Origin: Heligmosomoides polygyrus polygyrus
Lineage: Eukaryota; Nematoda; Chromadorea; Rhabditida; Heligmosomidae
Length of the DNA: 64,000 nt
Direction: 5' to 3'
Assembly (NCBI GenBank): GCA_947396885.1
Contig: OX377201.1
Span: 8,046,934 to 8,110,933 of the forward strand
Shown piece after piece: positions 51,891-62,340 of this stretch. The notes beneath the pieces were generated by a model, which was not told the DNA's origin, searched no databases, and worked only from the letters and a program-made list of their open reading frames with translations. Positions within the stretch are counted from its first letter, which is position 1. Every line of letters starts with the position of its first letter. The position numbers and the translations under genes are program-made.

Positions 51891-52184
51891 TATTAAACCA
51901 CTCATTCCATTAAAGTCATTTCAATACGAAATTTTGAGAACGCGTATTATCCTTCTTATTCATGCTTAATCTCAACGATACGAGACAAGGCGATATTAAC
52001 CAACGCCTGTTTGGGATTGCGCCACGCATTCTACTTCTGGTATATCTACCGTATCTCTCAACGATATCTCTCTTCACTTAGAGTTCTCCAGCTGAAATCC
52101 ATTGTGTTGAAAAGGATGACAGTCATAGACTTGAACGACCTAGGATCTTGAGCCTAGGTGTGCCCGCCCTATCATACATGACTC

Positions 52185-52235
52185 TCCCGCCCGGTCTGAC
52201 CGAGCTGCTTCGGTATAAATAGGGTCGACCCCAAG
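52185..52235 (+). promoter_or_regulatory. Core promoter of RRM gene 1, TATA box at 52214-52221
   Basis: A block with CCCGCCCGGTCTGACCGAG, a CTTCGG element and TATAAATA, then GACCCCAAGGCAAGTC. The same block in the same order precedes RRM gene 2, so it has been conserved since the duplication and is likely the core promoter with its start region. Confidence 0.75.
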
Positions 52236-52446
52236 GCAAGTCTTCCGCCACTCTTCCGTCTTATCGTCTTCTTGCAGGTGATTTTCATCAGGTTTATTTT
52301 CTTACAGTATCCTGAGCGTTCTTCTGCGGTAGTATGTTTGTTCGGCTCATCGTTATCATATGCAATCAAAGCCGTAAGGCATCTACGGCGCTTAAAAATT
52401 CAGTTGAATTCCAGCACCTTCTTCGTCTCCGACTTCTCTGACCAAA

Positions 52447-52710
52447 ATGGCCATGCAAGGACAACGCTTCTCCGTCTACGTCGGCAATCTGCCGTACGAG
52501 ACCACCGAAGATGCCATCGGAAGCCTCTTCAGTCAAGCTGGCCAGGTCACCAACGTCAGAATCGTCAGCGATCGCGAGACCGGACGCCCGAAAGGCTTCG
52601 GCTTCTGCGAGTTCTCGGACGAGGCCGGAGCACAGAATGCGGTGAACACGTTCAACGGAACGGATTTCAACGGACGCTCGCTGCGTGTGAACTTCGCCAG
52701 CAAGAACTGA
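52447..52710 (+). CDS. Small single-RRM RNA-binding protein (copy 1)
   Basis: Intact 87-aa protein consisting almost only of one RNA recognition motif. RNP2 is VYVGNL (residues 10-15) and RNP1 is KGFGFCEF (about 49-56), with the aromatic residues that stack on RNA present. The closest family pattern I recognise is the CstF-64 (CSTF2) RRM (NLPYETTE, DRETGRPKGFGFCEF, DFNGRSLRV), but hinge and Pro/Gly-rich parts are absent, so it is not a full CstF-64. The single coding exon is preceded by a TATA promoter and a possible 5' UTR intron (52278-52414). A paralogue in the same orientation lies 9.6 kb downstream. It probably binds GU-rich or other single-stranded RNA; its process is not known from sequence. 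Confidence 0.9.
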   Translation: MAMQGQRFSVYVGNLPYETTEDAIGSLFSQAGQVTNVRIVSDRETGRPKGFGFCEFSDEAGAQNAVNTFNGTDFNGRSLRVNFASKN

Positions 52711-53093
52711 TCTCACTCTCCGTCCGGACAATTGTTGACTTCTAAATGCGTCATTACATTATGAATTTGGTGTCTCTTTTTATGGTTGTCATTGTACAGT
52801 CACATGAAACTGGTGCGATAAATGATGTTTTGCATTCGATGTGTTGTGCTCCCTGAAAATTGCTGGAGAATCATGAAACTCTTTCATGCTGTCAGTGGAG
52901 TCGGAGGTGTATACCAATGGTGGTTCATAGTCTGTAGAGCTCCATCTTTCAGTGAAAAATCGGAAGGAAATGCCGCTTTAAAGACATATCAGACCTATCC
53001 ACAATTATTGGAGTGAAGTTATTATGTTGTCCGGAAAGCTCTCAGCGTTTTGAGTGTTTTGAACTACCATAACCTTCTAAAATCTTATCGGAT

Positions 53094-54087
53094 TTAGTCG
53101 AAATAGGCACCGTTCGAACCAGCACACTTTTGCCAAAGGGCCACCAGTCGACTTATTCCGCCAGCGAAAAAATTAGGTGGGCGAGATTCGACAAAATCCA
53201 CGAAAGCTGCTTTGGTTTGGATCGGACTGGTGAAGGTTTTGCCAGCGAGAAAGTTCTGAAATTGTTTGAAAAGGTGGTAGTCGGTACGTGAGAGTTCTGG
53301 AGAGTATGTCGGGTAAGGCTGAACTTCACCCCTTAATTCGTGCAATTTCCGAATAGTGATTTGCGATACATGTGGGCGATCGTTATCGTGCCAAAGAATC
53401 GGGCCTCTTCTGCTGGCCAATGCTGGCTGAAGTTGAGGCAATTTTCAGTGCATTTCGTCGATTTCCCTACGGTAGGACTCTGCTGTGATCGTTTGGCCAG
53501 CTGCCAAAAAGTTGTAACGGATCACACCAGCCGCCGACTACCACACAGTGACCACTACCTTCTTCTGGTGGAGGTTCGCCTTTGGAAAATGCCTAGGGGG
53601 CTCGTCGGCGTCCAAACACTGTCCAGAACGTGTCCTGTTATCATACAGAATTCACTTTTCATCACAAGCGATGACTCGATCCAAAAACGGGTCATTTTTG
53701 TTGCGTAAAATAGAGAAGAACAAATCTCTTTCTGCCACTCACTCAACTCGTGGAGCACTTTTCGAGCTTTCCCACCTCCCCGTGGCGTTTTAAGACATCG
53801 GCCACATCAGTTTTACTGACGTTCAGCTCTTCTGTGAACTGTTTGGATGGTTCAGCTTCCACCAATTCCTTCAACTCATCGTCCAGGATTGTTCTAGGTC
53901 GACCGCTACGGGAGTCACCTTCGAGGCTGAAATCTTCTGTCCGAAAGTTACTGAACCACTGGCGCATAGTGCATTCTGCAACACTATTAGGCCCCCACAC
54001 TTGACTGATTTGTCGAGTTGTCTCGGCTGCGGATTGTCCCAATATGAAGTTAAAATGAAATATCGTTCGGAATTGCTCCTTTGTCAT
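53094..54087 (-). pseudogene. Mariner transposase pseudogene (lineage 3)
   Basis: The N-terminal 108 residues are intact (FHFNFILGQSAAETTRQI, RQWFSNFRTEDFSLEGD). Frameshifts follow near 53750. The C-terminal part is open again for 115 codons with WHDNDRPH and YSPELSRTDYHLF; the two Asp are 34 residues apart, the mariner spacing. The reading frame is broken at least twice, so it is not functional as it stands. Confidence 0.9.
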
Positions 54088-54254
54088 ACTTCAATAAGCC
54101 CTTCCAGAACAGAAATATAAAACAGCGTTGAGACATAAATTATTTAGTCAGGTAGAGCGAAAAATTCTCTATAGAAAACAGCATTAATGCGCAATACAAG
54201 TTGAATTTGTATTTAACAATAAACGAAGAAACGACTTTAACAATAAACGAAGAA

Positions 54255-54545
54255 ACGACGCGTGATAGCACGGTCGGAAGAAGCTGGGGCTGTCGTGTGC
54301 ACCCGATACCTGATTCCTGGTTCGGATTTCCGCCCAGGCCAACCAAGCCTTCCATCCCTCCGGGGTCGGTCAATTAGTACTCGACTTGTCTGGGAAGGAT
54401 AAAGCGCTGACTTGTTCATTGGCTGGCCACCGTAAGTCTTTGTATGGCCAAATACGCATTCAAATCGTCTCCACGACATCCCGTAGAAGTAGAATGCGTG
54501 GCACATCCCAATAGGAATTGAGTAACGCCGTCCTTTATCCTTATT
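54255..54545 (+). mobile_element. SINE-A copy inside mariner lineage 3
   Basis: GCGTGATAGCACGGTCGG to GAGTAACGCCGTCCTTTATC. Confidence 0.9.
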
Positions 54546-54609
54546 CTTCAGAAGAGGAATGAAAAATAGCAACAGAAAACGCTGAGAACTTTCCGGACAA
54601 CCTAATATT

Positions 54610-55315
54610 AGGAAACCCTCGACCACCCTCAACTTGGAGGAAACAAGTCTTTTAAATTTCGAAATGGTGCAAAATATTAAGCGTGCGTTTAGGAATTAAA
54701 TTTTATTACGCTTTTACATCGAAGACTGACAGAGCTTTCCTTACATCCTACTACGTTTTCAGCTACACTTCCCCTGGTCGAGATGCAGTAACAAACTGCA
54801 CATCCTTTCAGGAGGGTCTAGTGTTGGTGTGTGGTACTTCCGAAGTGTTGCGTGGTCCTAAAATTAATGAAGAATGAATTCTGTTTCCAGCTCCCTTACA
54901 TGTTTGGTATCTATTTGGACGTGGCAACATTATGTTATGTGAATGCCATTGAAAACTCCAGATCGCGCAGTCCTATTAGCCAGCAGAGGCTTGTGTTCTT
55001 ATCAGTTTACGTTTAGCGTTGGTGGAGCTGAAACATTTCACGTGATTAAAGGTTTATTTTCGCGAATTAACCCTCTTATGTTTATATGTCGCTAAAATCT
55101 TTGCTAAATAAGCTAAATTTTGGCAATTTTCGGTACTAACTGACCAAAATATGGCCCCTATCCGAATCGCCCTAGAATCCAAGCTGCTAAAAGATGCCAT
55201 TATTCGCATAATCCTTTTAACCAGGGTTTGGAAAAAAATGACGAATCCGAATTATCCGAATCCGGCGATCCAGTCTAGTCTGACCGAAAGTGTTCGCGAT
55301 TTTTGGCTTCTGAAT
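54610..55315. other. Intergenic DNA without recognised features
   Basis: AT-rich; several short open frames but no coding signature. Confidence 0.4.
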
Positions 55316-55317
55316 TC

Positions 55318-56160
55318 AAAACTCCACAAAGTGGTCATAATGATTGATTTGAGCTTCTTTTAGGGTTTAAAATTTAAAAACACACTACGACCTGCGAAAG
55401 TGCAGCGTATCCTAAAAAATGCAGGCACTATTTGTAAGGTACTAACATTGCTGGTAGGATGTTTGGGACTCATATGGAAGCACAGGGTAAGGAGATTTCT
55501 GTCACGTACAGAAAGTCAAGATTGCGCCATGCTTCCGCCTAAAAGCTTGTATTTGCGACTCGATTGATTGTGCATGGGCTGAATGCTTGTTACAATCTTG
55601 TTACTACTTGGCCTGATTACCCTGTGCTGTGCTTCTTTTAACGTTTAGAACTTGACAATCACGTCAAAGACACGTGATATGTGAGTTTTTTGATTGCAAA
55701 ATTTAAATGTGGGCAGGAGCCCAAGTTTCCAAGACGGATTGTGTGGACTGAGAAAGCAATATTCAATGGAGAGGTTACACTGAATGGTGAGGTTAGATGG
55801 CATATTTGCAGCTACTTGGAGAAAAACGTTAAAAGAAGCACAGAGCAGGTTAATGTGGACAAGTAGTAACAAAATTGTAGCAAGCATTCAGCCCATGCAC
55901 AATCAATCGTCTGAAATGCAAGGTTTTAGGCGGTGGTATAGAGCAATCTTGACTGCTTACACTTCGTAGAAATCTCCCTACCCTGCGCTTTCATATGAGC
56001 CTTAAATATCTTCAAAAGCTTCACTAGCAGCAACGTTAGTACCTTTCAAACATTACCTGCATTTTTAGGATACCTGCGTTTTTCGCAAGCCGTAGTGTGT
56101 TTTAAGTTTTAAACTGTAAAAAAGCTCAAATCAATCAATACGGTCACTTTGTGGAGAAAT
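55318..56160. mobile_element. Foldback element, arms about 340 bp
   Basis: Left arm 55318-55655 and right arm 55810-56160 are inverted copies: CTCCACAAAGTGGTCA against its inverse TGACC...CACTTTGTGGAG, GGATACGCTGCAC-type and CATGCACAATCAATCG blocks in order. No transposase is seen in the 155-bp loop. Confidence 0.85.
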
Positions 56161-56514
56161 TATAACAAGTATTCAAGCGAAACACAATCAATCGAGTGTA
56201 AAACCCAAATTTCAGACAAGTGCATGGCGAACTCCACACCGTTCATATGTCAGAAAATTTCGATTTTTTAAGTTTTATATGAGATTTTAGCTCCTTCAGT
56301 ACCTTTACCGTGAGCAAAGTTATCATCTTTCGAATAGTGTGTACATTTTTTGAGACACCCAATATTATACGTCCTAGAAACTTGACAAAGTGTCGTGAAA
56401 AGTACACCCTCTTTGAATGATTCGCAGATTACTTTGTGCTGTTATGCATGATCAGTTCTTTATAATAGGTCACTACTACGTGTTGTTTCATTAAAAAATG
56501 ATCAGGAGCCTCCC

Positions 56515-57790
56515 GTTGGCACGTCGGACGCCAGAGTTCAGACTAACAAGGAGAGGTTCCCAACACAAGATGGGCTTCTGCGATGCAATTTTGACAGGAT
56601 GTAGGGCTCTGTGAGCGGAATTCAGAACTGCAGCAGTTAGTTTTTAGTGAACGCTTTTTTAAAGACCTGAAAAGGAGGTCTGAAAGCGTGCGCTCAACTA
56701 TCATCAACCCCTAAGACACTCCACGAAATGTGGGTCCGTGGCGCAGTTGGTAGGAGTGTCGCCTCATAGGAGCACACCGGTGGGGCTTTCAAGTTCGAGC
56801 CCGCGAACTGCCGAAATTTTTGCACATATCGGTTTGTTGTTATGACGCTTTCTCATAATCACAGGAGTCAGTTATAGACCATCTATGCTTACAACAAACA
56901 ACAAGGCTGTCTATTTACGTCTTCATATGTCAACAATCAAACCGTCTTCAAATGTCAACATTTACAACAATGCCTATCTGCACCATAGCATTTCTCTGGG
57001 AATAAAAAGTCCTGTCCTGCTCTTCCCTTTTAGTCAACACCTATGGTACAAATCTATGAAGCAAGTAAAATACAATCGCATGTCACACCAGCAGCATCCT
57101 ACAAAAGCGAGTGGGGAACAATCTTCTCCCTGACAAGGAATGACCATTCTTCTTCGTTGAACATGTAATCGAGAAGAGAAGGTGTAAAGAAGAGTCCTGA
57201 GTGAACATCAACGTATCCAGCTGCCACCGACGCGTATTACAGACATGGCCGAAAGGAGCGCAGAACTGTCGGCAGGTCTGGCTTATAATCCGCAATCAAA
57301 AGAATGCCACGGATGGTGTTCGGATTAGTGATACGGTATAATATGGTGGTGGTGCAGCTACGAATAGTTGAAAAATAGCACATATGAAGGCGCGAATAGA
57401 CACTTTAGTTTGTTGTAAGCATTGATGGTCTAAAATTGGCTCCTGCGATCACGGGAAAGCGCAATAACAACAAACTGATCTGTGCAAAATTATCGGCAGT
57501 ACGCGGACTCGAACTTAAAAGCCCGCCGGTGTGCTCCTATACGGCGGCACCCTTACCGGATGCGCCACCGTGGCACATCTCGCACTGCGTCGTAGAGGTT
57601 GATGAGTGTTGCGCGTACGTCTTCACACTTCTTTTTCAGGTTTTTAAAAAAGCATTCAGCAAAAACTAACTGTCGTTCTAGATTCCGCTCACAGGGCCCT
57701 ATATCCTGTCAAAATAGCATAGCAAAAGATCACCTTGTGTTGGGAACCTTTCCTTGCAAGTGAACTTTTTCCCTTTTAATCGGCAAGGAG
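56515..57790. mobile_element. Large inverted repeat with a tRNA-like module in each arm
   Basis: Arms 56515-56885 and 57425-57790 are inverted copies of each other. Each carries a tRNA-like segment: TGGCGCAGTTGG (A box) and AAGTTCGAGCCC (B box) at 56743-56818, and the inverse at 57497-57578. The middle (56886-57424) is AT-rich with no gene recognised. Either a foldback element or two SINEs inserted head to head. Confidence 0.8.
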
Positions 57791-58094
57791 GCTAGGCGTC
57801 CCAGTATCGTGCCATTTCATTCATAAATCCTTAAGCTGAGGGCTTTGGCTTAGTCTTTGCTTCCACCTCCTAGCCTATTCTGAACAAGACTTTCAATCAG
57901 TCAGGCCGTAACACCCCACGACAGAAAATCCCGATGATTTTCTGTTGTCACGAAAAGCGGATTTTCAGTTTTTCGCAGTCATCCTAGATATTTTGTATCT
58001 AACCACGCTTCATGTGTAATCAATTTACCAACGATAAAAAGAACTTTTCTGGTATTTCTTCGTCATACTTATGCGGACTGCCTCAGCGTAAATA

Positions 58095-58378
58095 AAGGAT
58101 AAAGGACGTTACTCAATCCGTTTTGGGATGCGCCACGCATTCTACTTCTACGGGATGTCGTGGAGGCGACTTGAATGCGTATTTGGCCATACAATGACTT
58201 GCGGTGGCCAGCCGATGAACGAGTCAGTGCTCTATTCTTCCCAGACAAGTTTGGTACCAATTCACCGATCCCGGTGGGGTGGAGGGCTTGGTTGGTCTAG
58301 GCAGGAAATCCGAACCAGGTTTGCATCGGGCACACGCGACAGCCGGCACCTCGTCCGACTGCGGTACACGCGCCTCAG
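58095..58378 (-). mobile_element. SINE-A copy
   Basis: AGGATAAAGGACGTTACTC to CGACTGCGGTACACGCGCC, followed by (TAAA)n at 58384-58397. Confidence 0.9.
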
Positions 58379-58650
58379 CGTAAATAAATAAATAAATATG
58401 TAGTTAATGTTTTTACATGTTTTTTCTATATGTAATTAGCTTTGTTTACATTTTTATGGCCCCTATCTATCTCAACTTGTCATAGTCTTTCAACGAGATG
58501 TTATCGACAATGGGTAACGGTCACGGAACGATCGCTCTCAATCGCATCAATATTTTCTTCGGGTTGAGCAGCGTATTAATAAGCTTTTCCAATGTTTACA
58601 GGAAATCGAATAGTTTTTCGCATTGGAAGAACGATGAGTTTGAAGTTATT

Positions 58651-59078
58651 AGGTTGTCCCTAAAGTTCTCAGCGTTTTGTGTTACTATTTTTCATTCGTC
58701 TATTAAGTAAAAATTCAACTTGCATTGCGCTTTATTGCTAGTTTCTGTACGGATTTTTTCGCTCCATCTAATAAATAAATAATTTATGCTTCAACATTGT
58801 TTTATATTTCTGTTCTTGAGGGAGCAATTCCGATCGATACTTTATTTTGACTTCAAATTGGGACAATCCGCAGCTGAGACAGCTCGACAAATCAACCAGG
58901 TGTGGGGGCCTAATAGGTTGGAGAAAGCACTGTGCGCCAGTGGTTCAGTGAACTTCGAACCGGAGATTTCAGCCTCGAAGGTGACCCCCGTAGCGGTCGA
59001 CCTAAAGCAACCCTGGACTACGAGTTGAAGGAATTGTTGGAAGCTGAACTATCCCAAACAGTACGGGCATGGCGCATT
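58651..59078 (+). mobile_element. Mariner lineage 3, 5' part, interrupted
   Basis: Begins TTAGGTTGTCCCTAAAGTTC, then the leader and transposase N-terminus (QSAAETARQINQVWGPN, RQWFSELRTGDFSLEGD). Homology stops near 59078 where an AT-rich TIR element starts. A matching inverted end (GGGACAACCTAAT) occurs at 61931-61943. Confidence 0.8.
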
Positions 59079-59194
59079 ATCTGTTTTGGTAATATAAAAT
59101 GGCCGCCTTCCTACTCTTCAAAACAAACTTTAATTCATCGTTTTTCTTCAAAAATGAAAAAAAAATCTATAAAATTTAAGCTATGTGTTCTTTT

Positions 59195-59500
59195 AAGGGC
59201 GCGTGTAGCGCAGTCGGAGGAGGCGCGACTGTCGCGTGCACCCGATACCAGGTTCTTGGTTCGGATTTTCCGCCCAGGCCAACCAAGCCTTCCATCCCTC
59301 CGGGGTTGGTGAATTGGTACCAGACTTGTATGGGAAGGATAGAGCGCTGACTTGTTCATCGGCTGGCCACCGCAAGTCATTGTATGGCCAAATACGCATT
59401 CACCTCGCCTCCACGACATCCCGTAGAAGTAGAATGCGCTGGCGCATCCCAGAGGGGATTGAGTAACGCCGTCCTTTATCCTTTTATCTTTTATGTGTTC
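59195..59500 (+). mobile_element. SINE-A, best-preserved copy with target duplication
   Basis: tRNA-derived SINE: A box TAGCGCAGTCGG (fits TRGCNNAGYNGG exactly), B box GGTTCGGATTTTCC, then a unique body with CCAACCAAGCCTTCCATCCC, TGGCCACCGCAAGTCATTG and GTAGAAGTAGAATGCG, and a tail GTAACGCCGTCCTTTATCC. It is flanked by ATGTGTTCT on both sides and inserted in an AT-rich TIR element. Confidence 0.9.
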
Positions 59501-59639
59501 TCTTATTGGGAAGTAAACTAAAACTTCAAGGAAGGTCATGCTAAAATTTCCCTGAACAACAGGTTATTCAAACACTTTTGAAGAGTTTCTACTTCAATGT
59601 AGAAAAAGTTCATTTCAATTTCAAGTAATGGGCCGTCAT

Positions 59640-60808
59640 TTGCATACGCACTGCAGTCCAGAAGCCTTACACCTCTAGAGGAAGTTCGAGATCTAGGCTT
59701 TAGAATCACGTGCAACCTGGATTTCAGCAGCTTATCGAATTCGCACGAAGAAGGCCAATAGTTGCTGTCATTACGATGTTTTGTTGGGATCAAAACTTCT
59801 AGCGCCAGGCGGAACTCGAACCCGCACCTCCCTCTAACCGGGCGGGAATGCTCTACGCCATTACACCACCGGCGCCGTTTGATCGAACGCAACATCCACA
59901 CGTCGTGGGACCGATCAGCACTCACCCGTATCCGGGATGAGCTGGCCGCTGATATCAGCATGGAACCACTAAAGCTGATGGTCTTGATAGAAACGATTAA
60001 ACTCAGTTTCTTTAAGCCCCATGTGGCTGGTGTCAAGGTTGTGAGCTGTCATAACGGTGTTTTGTTGCAATAGTTGCACATACGTCCTATTCAGGGTTTT
60101 GACAACAAAAGACCCTGAAGTCTATTTGCTAGCCTACAGGACCTATGTTCGACCTATAATGGAGTTTGGAATAGCTGTCTGGAACACCTGCAGAAAAGGA
60201 GACATTCAGCTCTTAGAAAGCGTTCAAAACAGCTTTACGCGAAAACTATTTCTAAAGTGTTTTGGACTAGATTACAGGCACCTGCCTAATGGATCTGAAA
60301 GGGCAAAAGTTCTTGGACTTCCAACATTACATAGCAGGAGAAGAATGGCAGATCTCACTATGATGTTTAAGATCTTGACTCATAGGGTTTCTATAGATCC
60401 ACTGTCCTTCTTTGGTGTTCCGCTGACTCATTCCAAAAGAGGAAAGTTAAGGTTATATATTCCGGTGGGAAGAACAATGTTTAGATCAAACTTCTTCACC
60501 TATAGAAACCTTAAAGAGTTCAATTCATTCCTCGGTTGTGAAAAAAAACTACGGAGGAATGTCGCAGGGTTTATCTGTCTAAGCCTTCCGGAAATTGTTG
60601 GGTGAAAACTCTGCTGCGGAGAAGAGGTGATATGTTTGTGTTTGTTTTTGGGTCCTGTCATGTTTCAGAATGATCGTCCTCAAACAGTAACCATTGTTCA
60701 AGATCCTATGTTGATGGCTTGTTGTTCATATTTAATGTCTGTTTCTCGCTTCTTTTCTTTGTGTTCACACGTTTGGCTTGATCCCACGTCTTTAAATAAA
60801 TAAATAAA
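59640..60808 (+). mobile_element. CR1/Jockey-type LINE, 3' part, split by a SINE-C
   Basis: 5'-truncated. Reverse transcriptase pieces TPLEEVRDLGFRITCNLDF (about 59681-59737) and, after the inserted SINE, RVLTTKDPEVYLLAYRTYVR and KGDIQLLESVQNSFTRKLF (60090-60260), running to a stop at 60603. The 3' end is a (TAAA)n-like tail near 60796. Similar tails occur at 7752-7775. Confidence 0.8.
59766..60067 (-). mobile_element. SINE-C inserted in the LINE, with 10-bp target duplication
   Basis: Flanked by CAATAGTTGC at 59756-59765 and 60068-60077. Inside, on the minus strand, a tRNA-like head has GGTGTAATGGCGTAGAG (A box) and GGGTTCGAGTTCC (B box), and complementary acceptor-like ends GGCGCCG/TGGCGCT. 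Confidence 0.85.
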
Positions 60809-60921
60809 ATTTGAAAGAGTTCTGTTTGATTTGAAAAGTCTTAGGTTAGCTTAAAAGAGTGTCCAATTTGGCGTGAAAGTGTGCAATTTGATTTTAAAAG
60901 TCACCAATTCGACGTGAAATG

Positions 60922-61930
60922 GTAAGTCTTCGCCGTTTTTTCAACGATTCACTGCAGATTTCGCCGGCGGACTCCTGCATAGCTTTCGAAAGAGAATGAT
61001 TTGCTCTATCAGAACATGTGTTGCATTTCCTTTTTCATCATGAAATTTATCAATTTTTAGGTTGTTGAAGTGAAAAGTGAAAAAGAAGCCATTTGCGCAC
61101 TTGTTCTCTCCGCTTAGATTTGTAATTTTTTGCACGGTGTTTTATAGGATTAGGAAGACAATGTTCTATGCTACAAGAATGTGTGTTAGTGCTATTTGCT
61201 CATTTGTCCTTTATTGATTTTTAGGTCATCAAATTAGGACGTCCGAAGGAGAATGGTTATTTTTTCCGACGGCTTCTGCTCTGTGGTTAAACTTTTTGGG
61301 TGGGTGTTATATGTCATTCGAAAGAGAATGTATTGCTCTATAAGAATATGTGTCGCATTTGTTGATTTCTATTGAATATCAACAAAATGCCAAAAAGAGA
61401 AAAATCGTCTTCACCAACAACTCCTCCTCCTTCTTCAGTTGCTGATATTCGACAGAAATCAGCGTGAGCCAATAAACGCGACACAAATTCTTACTGAGCA
61501 AGACATCCTCTTCCAAACGACATATAACACCATGCAAAAAAGTTCAACCACAGAACCGGAGTTTTGGTAAAAATTCGGGCGGAAACGTCGGAATTCCCAA
61601 TTTGATGGCCTAAAAATCAATAAAGGGCAAGTGAGAAAATAGGACCAACACATATTCTTGTAGAACAGAACATTGTCTTCTAAATGCTGTGAAAAACTGC
61701 CGAAAAATTGCAAATCTAAGCGGAGAGAACAAGTGCGCAAATGGCTACTTTTTCACTTTTTCACTTTTCACTTCAACGACCTAAAAATTGAAAAATTTCA
61801 TGATGAAAAAAGAAATGCAATACATGTTCTGATGGAGGAAATCATTCTCTTTCGAAAGCTATGCAGCGCTATGCAAGAGACCGCCGGCTAAATCTGCAGT
61901 GAATCGTTGAAAAAAACGGCGAGGACTTAT
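60922..61930. mobile_element. Foldback element, arms about 360 bp
   Basis: TAAGTCTTCGCCGTTTTTTC at 60922 and the inverse at 61930; arms hold CATGAAATTT, AAGTGAAAAGTGAAAAAG and CTCTCCGCTTAGATTTG blocks. Spacer about 270 bp with no transposase recognised. Confidence 0.85.
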
Positions 61931-62093
61931 GGGACAACCTAATATTTTCAAGTGACTATGGGGTTCCTCCCCCCCCCCGCCTTGGGATTGTACCGCACTG
62001 AGATATAGCCTCGTTTGTGGGTAGATCTATAATTACGGGCTCACACTGCAGAGGTCTGCGCCGCTGGGAAGTACCGCCTCTCACACTTTCCTT

Positions 62094-62142
62094 TCCCGCC
62101 CGGTATGACCGAGTTTTTCGGTATAAATACGCGGTGACCCCT
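62094..62142 (+). promoter_or_regulatory. Core promoter of RRM gene 2, TATA box at 62122-62129
   Basis: CCCGCCCGGTATGACCGAG, TTTTTCGG, TATAAATA and GTGACCCCTAAGCGAGTC, matching the block upstream of RRM gene 1 with only scattered changes, while flanking DNA does not match. Confidence 0.75.
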
Positions 62143-62340
62143 AAGCGAGTCATTCACTCGTCTTCTTCGCTTCACTCCTCTGCGGCGGCCGATTGATTGT
62201 TTTCTCATGTTATAGTTCTCCGTGGCATCTTGGGCCTAGGAGCAGCGTTCTTCTTCTGGAAAATGTGAGATTATTAATGGCTTATACTGTACTTGTTCCA
62301 GAATCCACCACTCCATCAACTACCAACAACAACAACCACG

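Larger units (their letters stand above)
53022..54605 (-). mobile_element. Mariner element (lineage 3) interrupted by a SINE-A
   Basis: Termini TTATGTTGTCCGGAAAGCTC (left) and, inverted from the right, TTAGGTTGTCCGGAAAGTTC. The transposase is on the minus strand; a SINE-A copy sits in its 5' leader (54255-54545), so the SINE is younger. A short stretch (54216-54260) is tandemly duplicated at the SINE edge. Confidence 0.92.
59080..60922. mobile_element. Family X copy split by SINE-A, LINE and SINE-C
   Basis: Pieces 59085-59194, 59501-59640 and 60809-60922 match consecutive parts of the 7009-7988 element (ATAAAATGGCCGCCTTCC; TGTTCTCTTATTGGGAAG; GTGTCCAATTTGGCGTG). Confidence 0.78.

Noticed and set aside
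56743..56818. tRNA gene candidate
   Set aside because: Good A and B boxes but present in inverted copy at 57497-57578 within a repeat, with poor anticodon arm.
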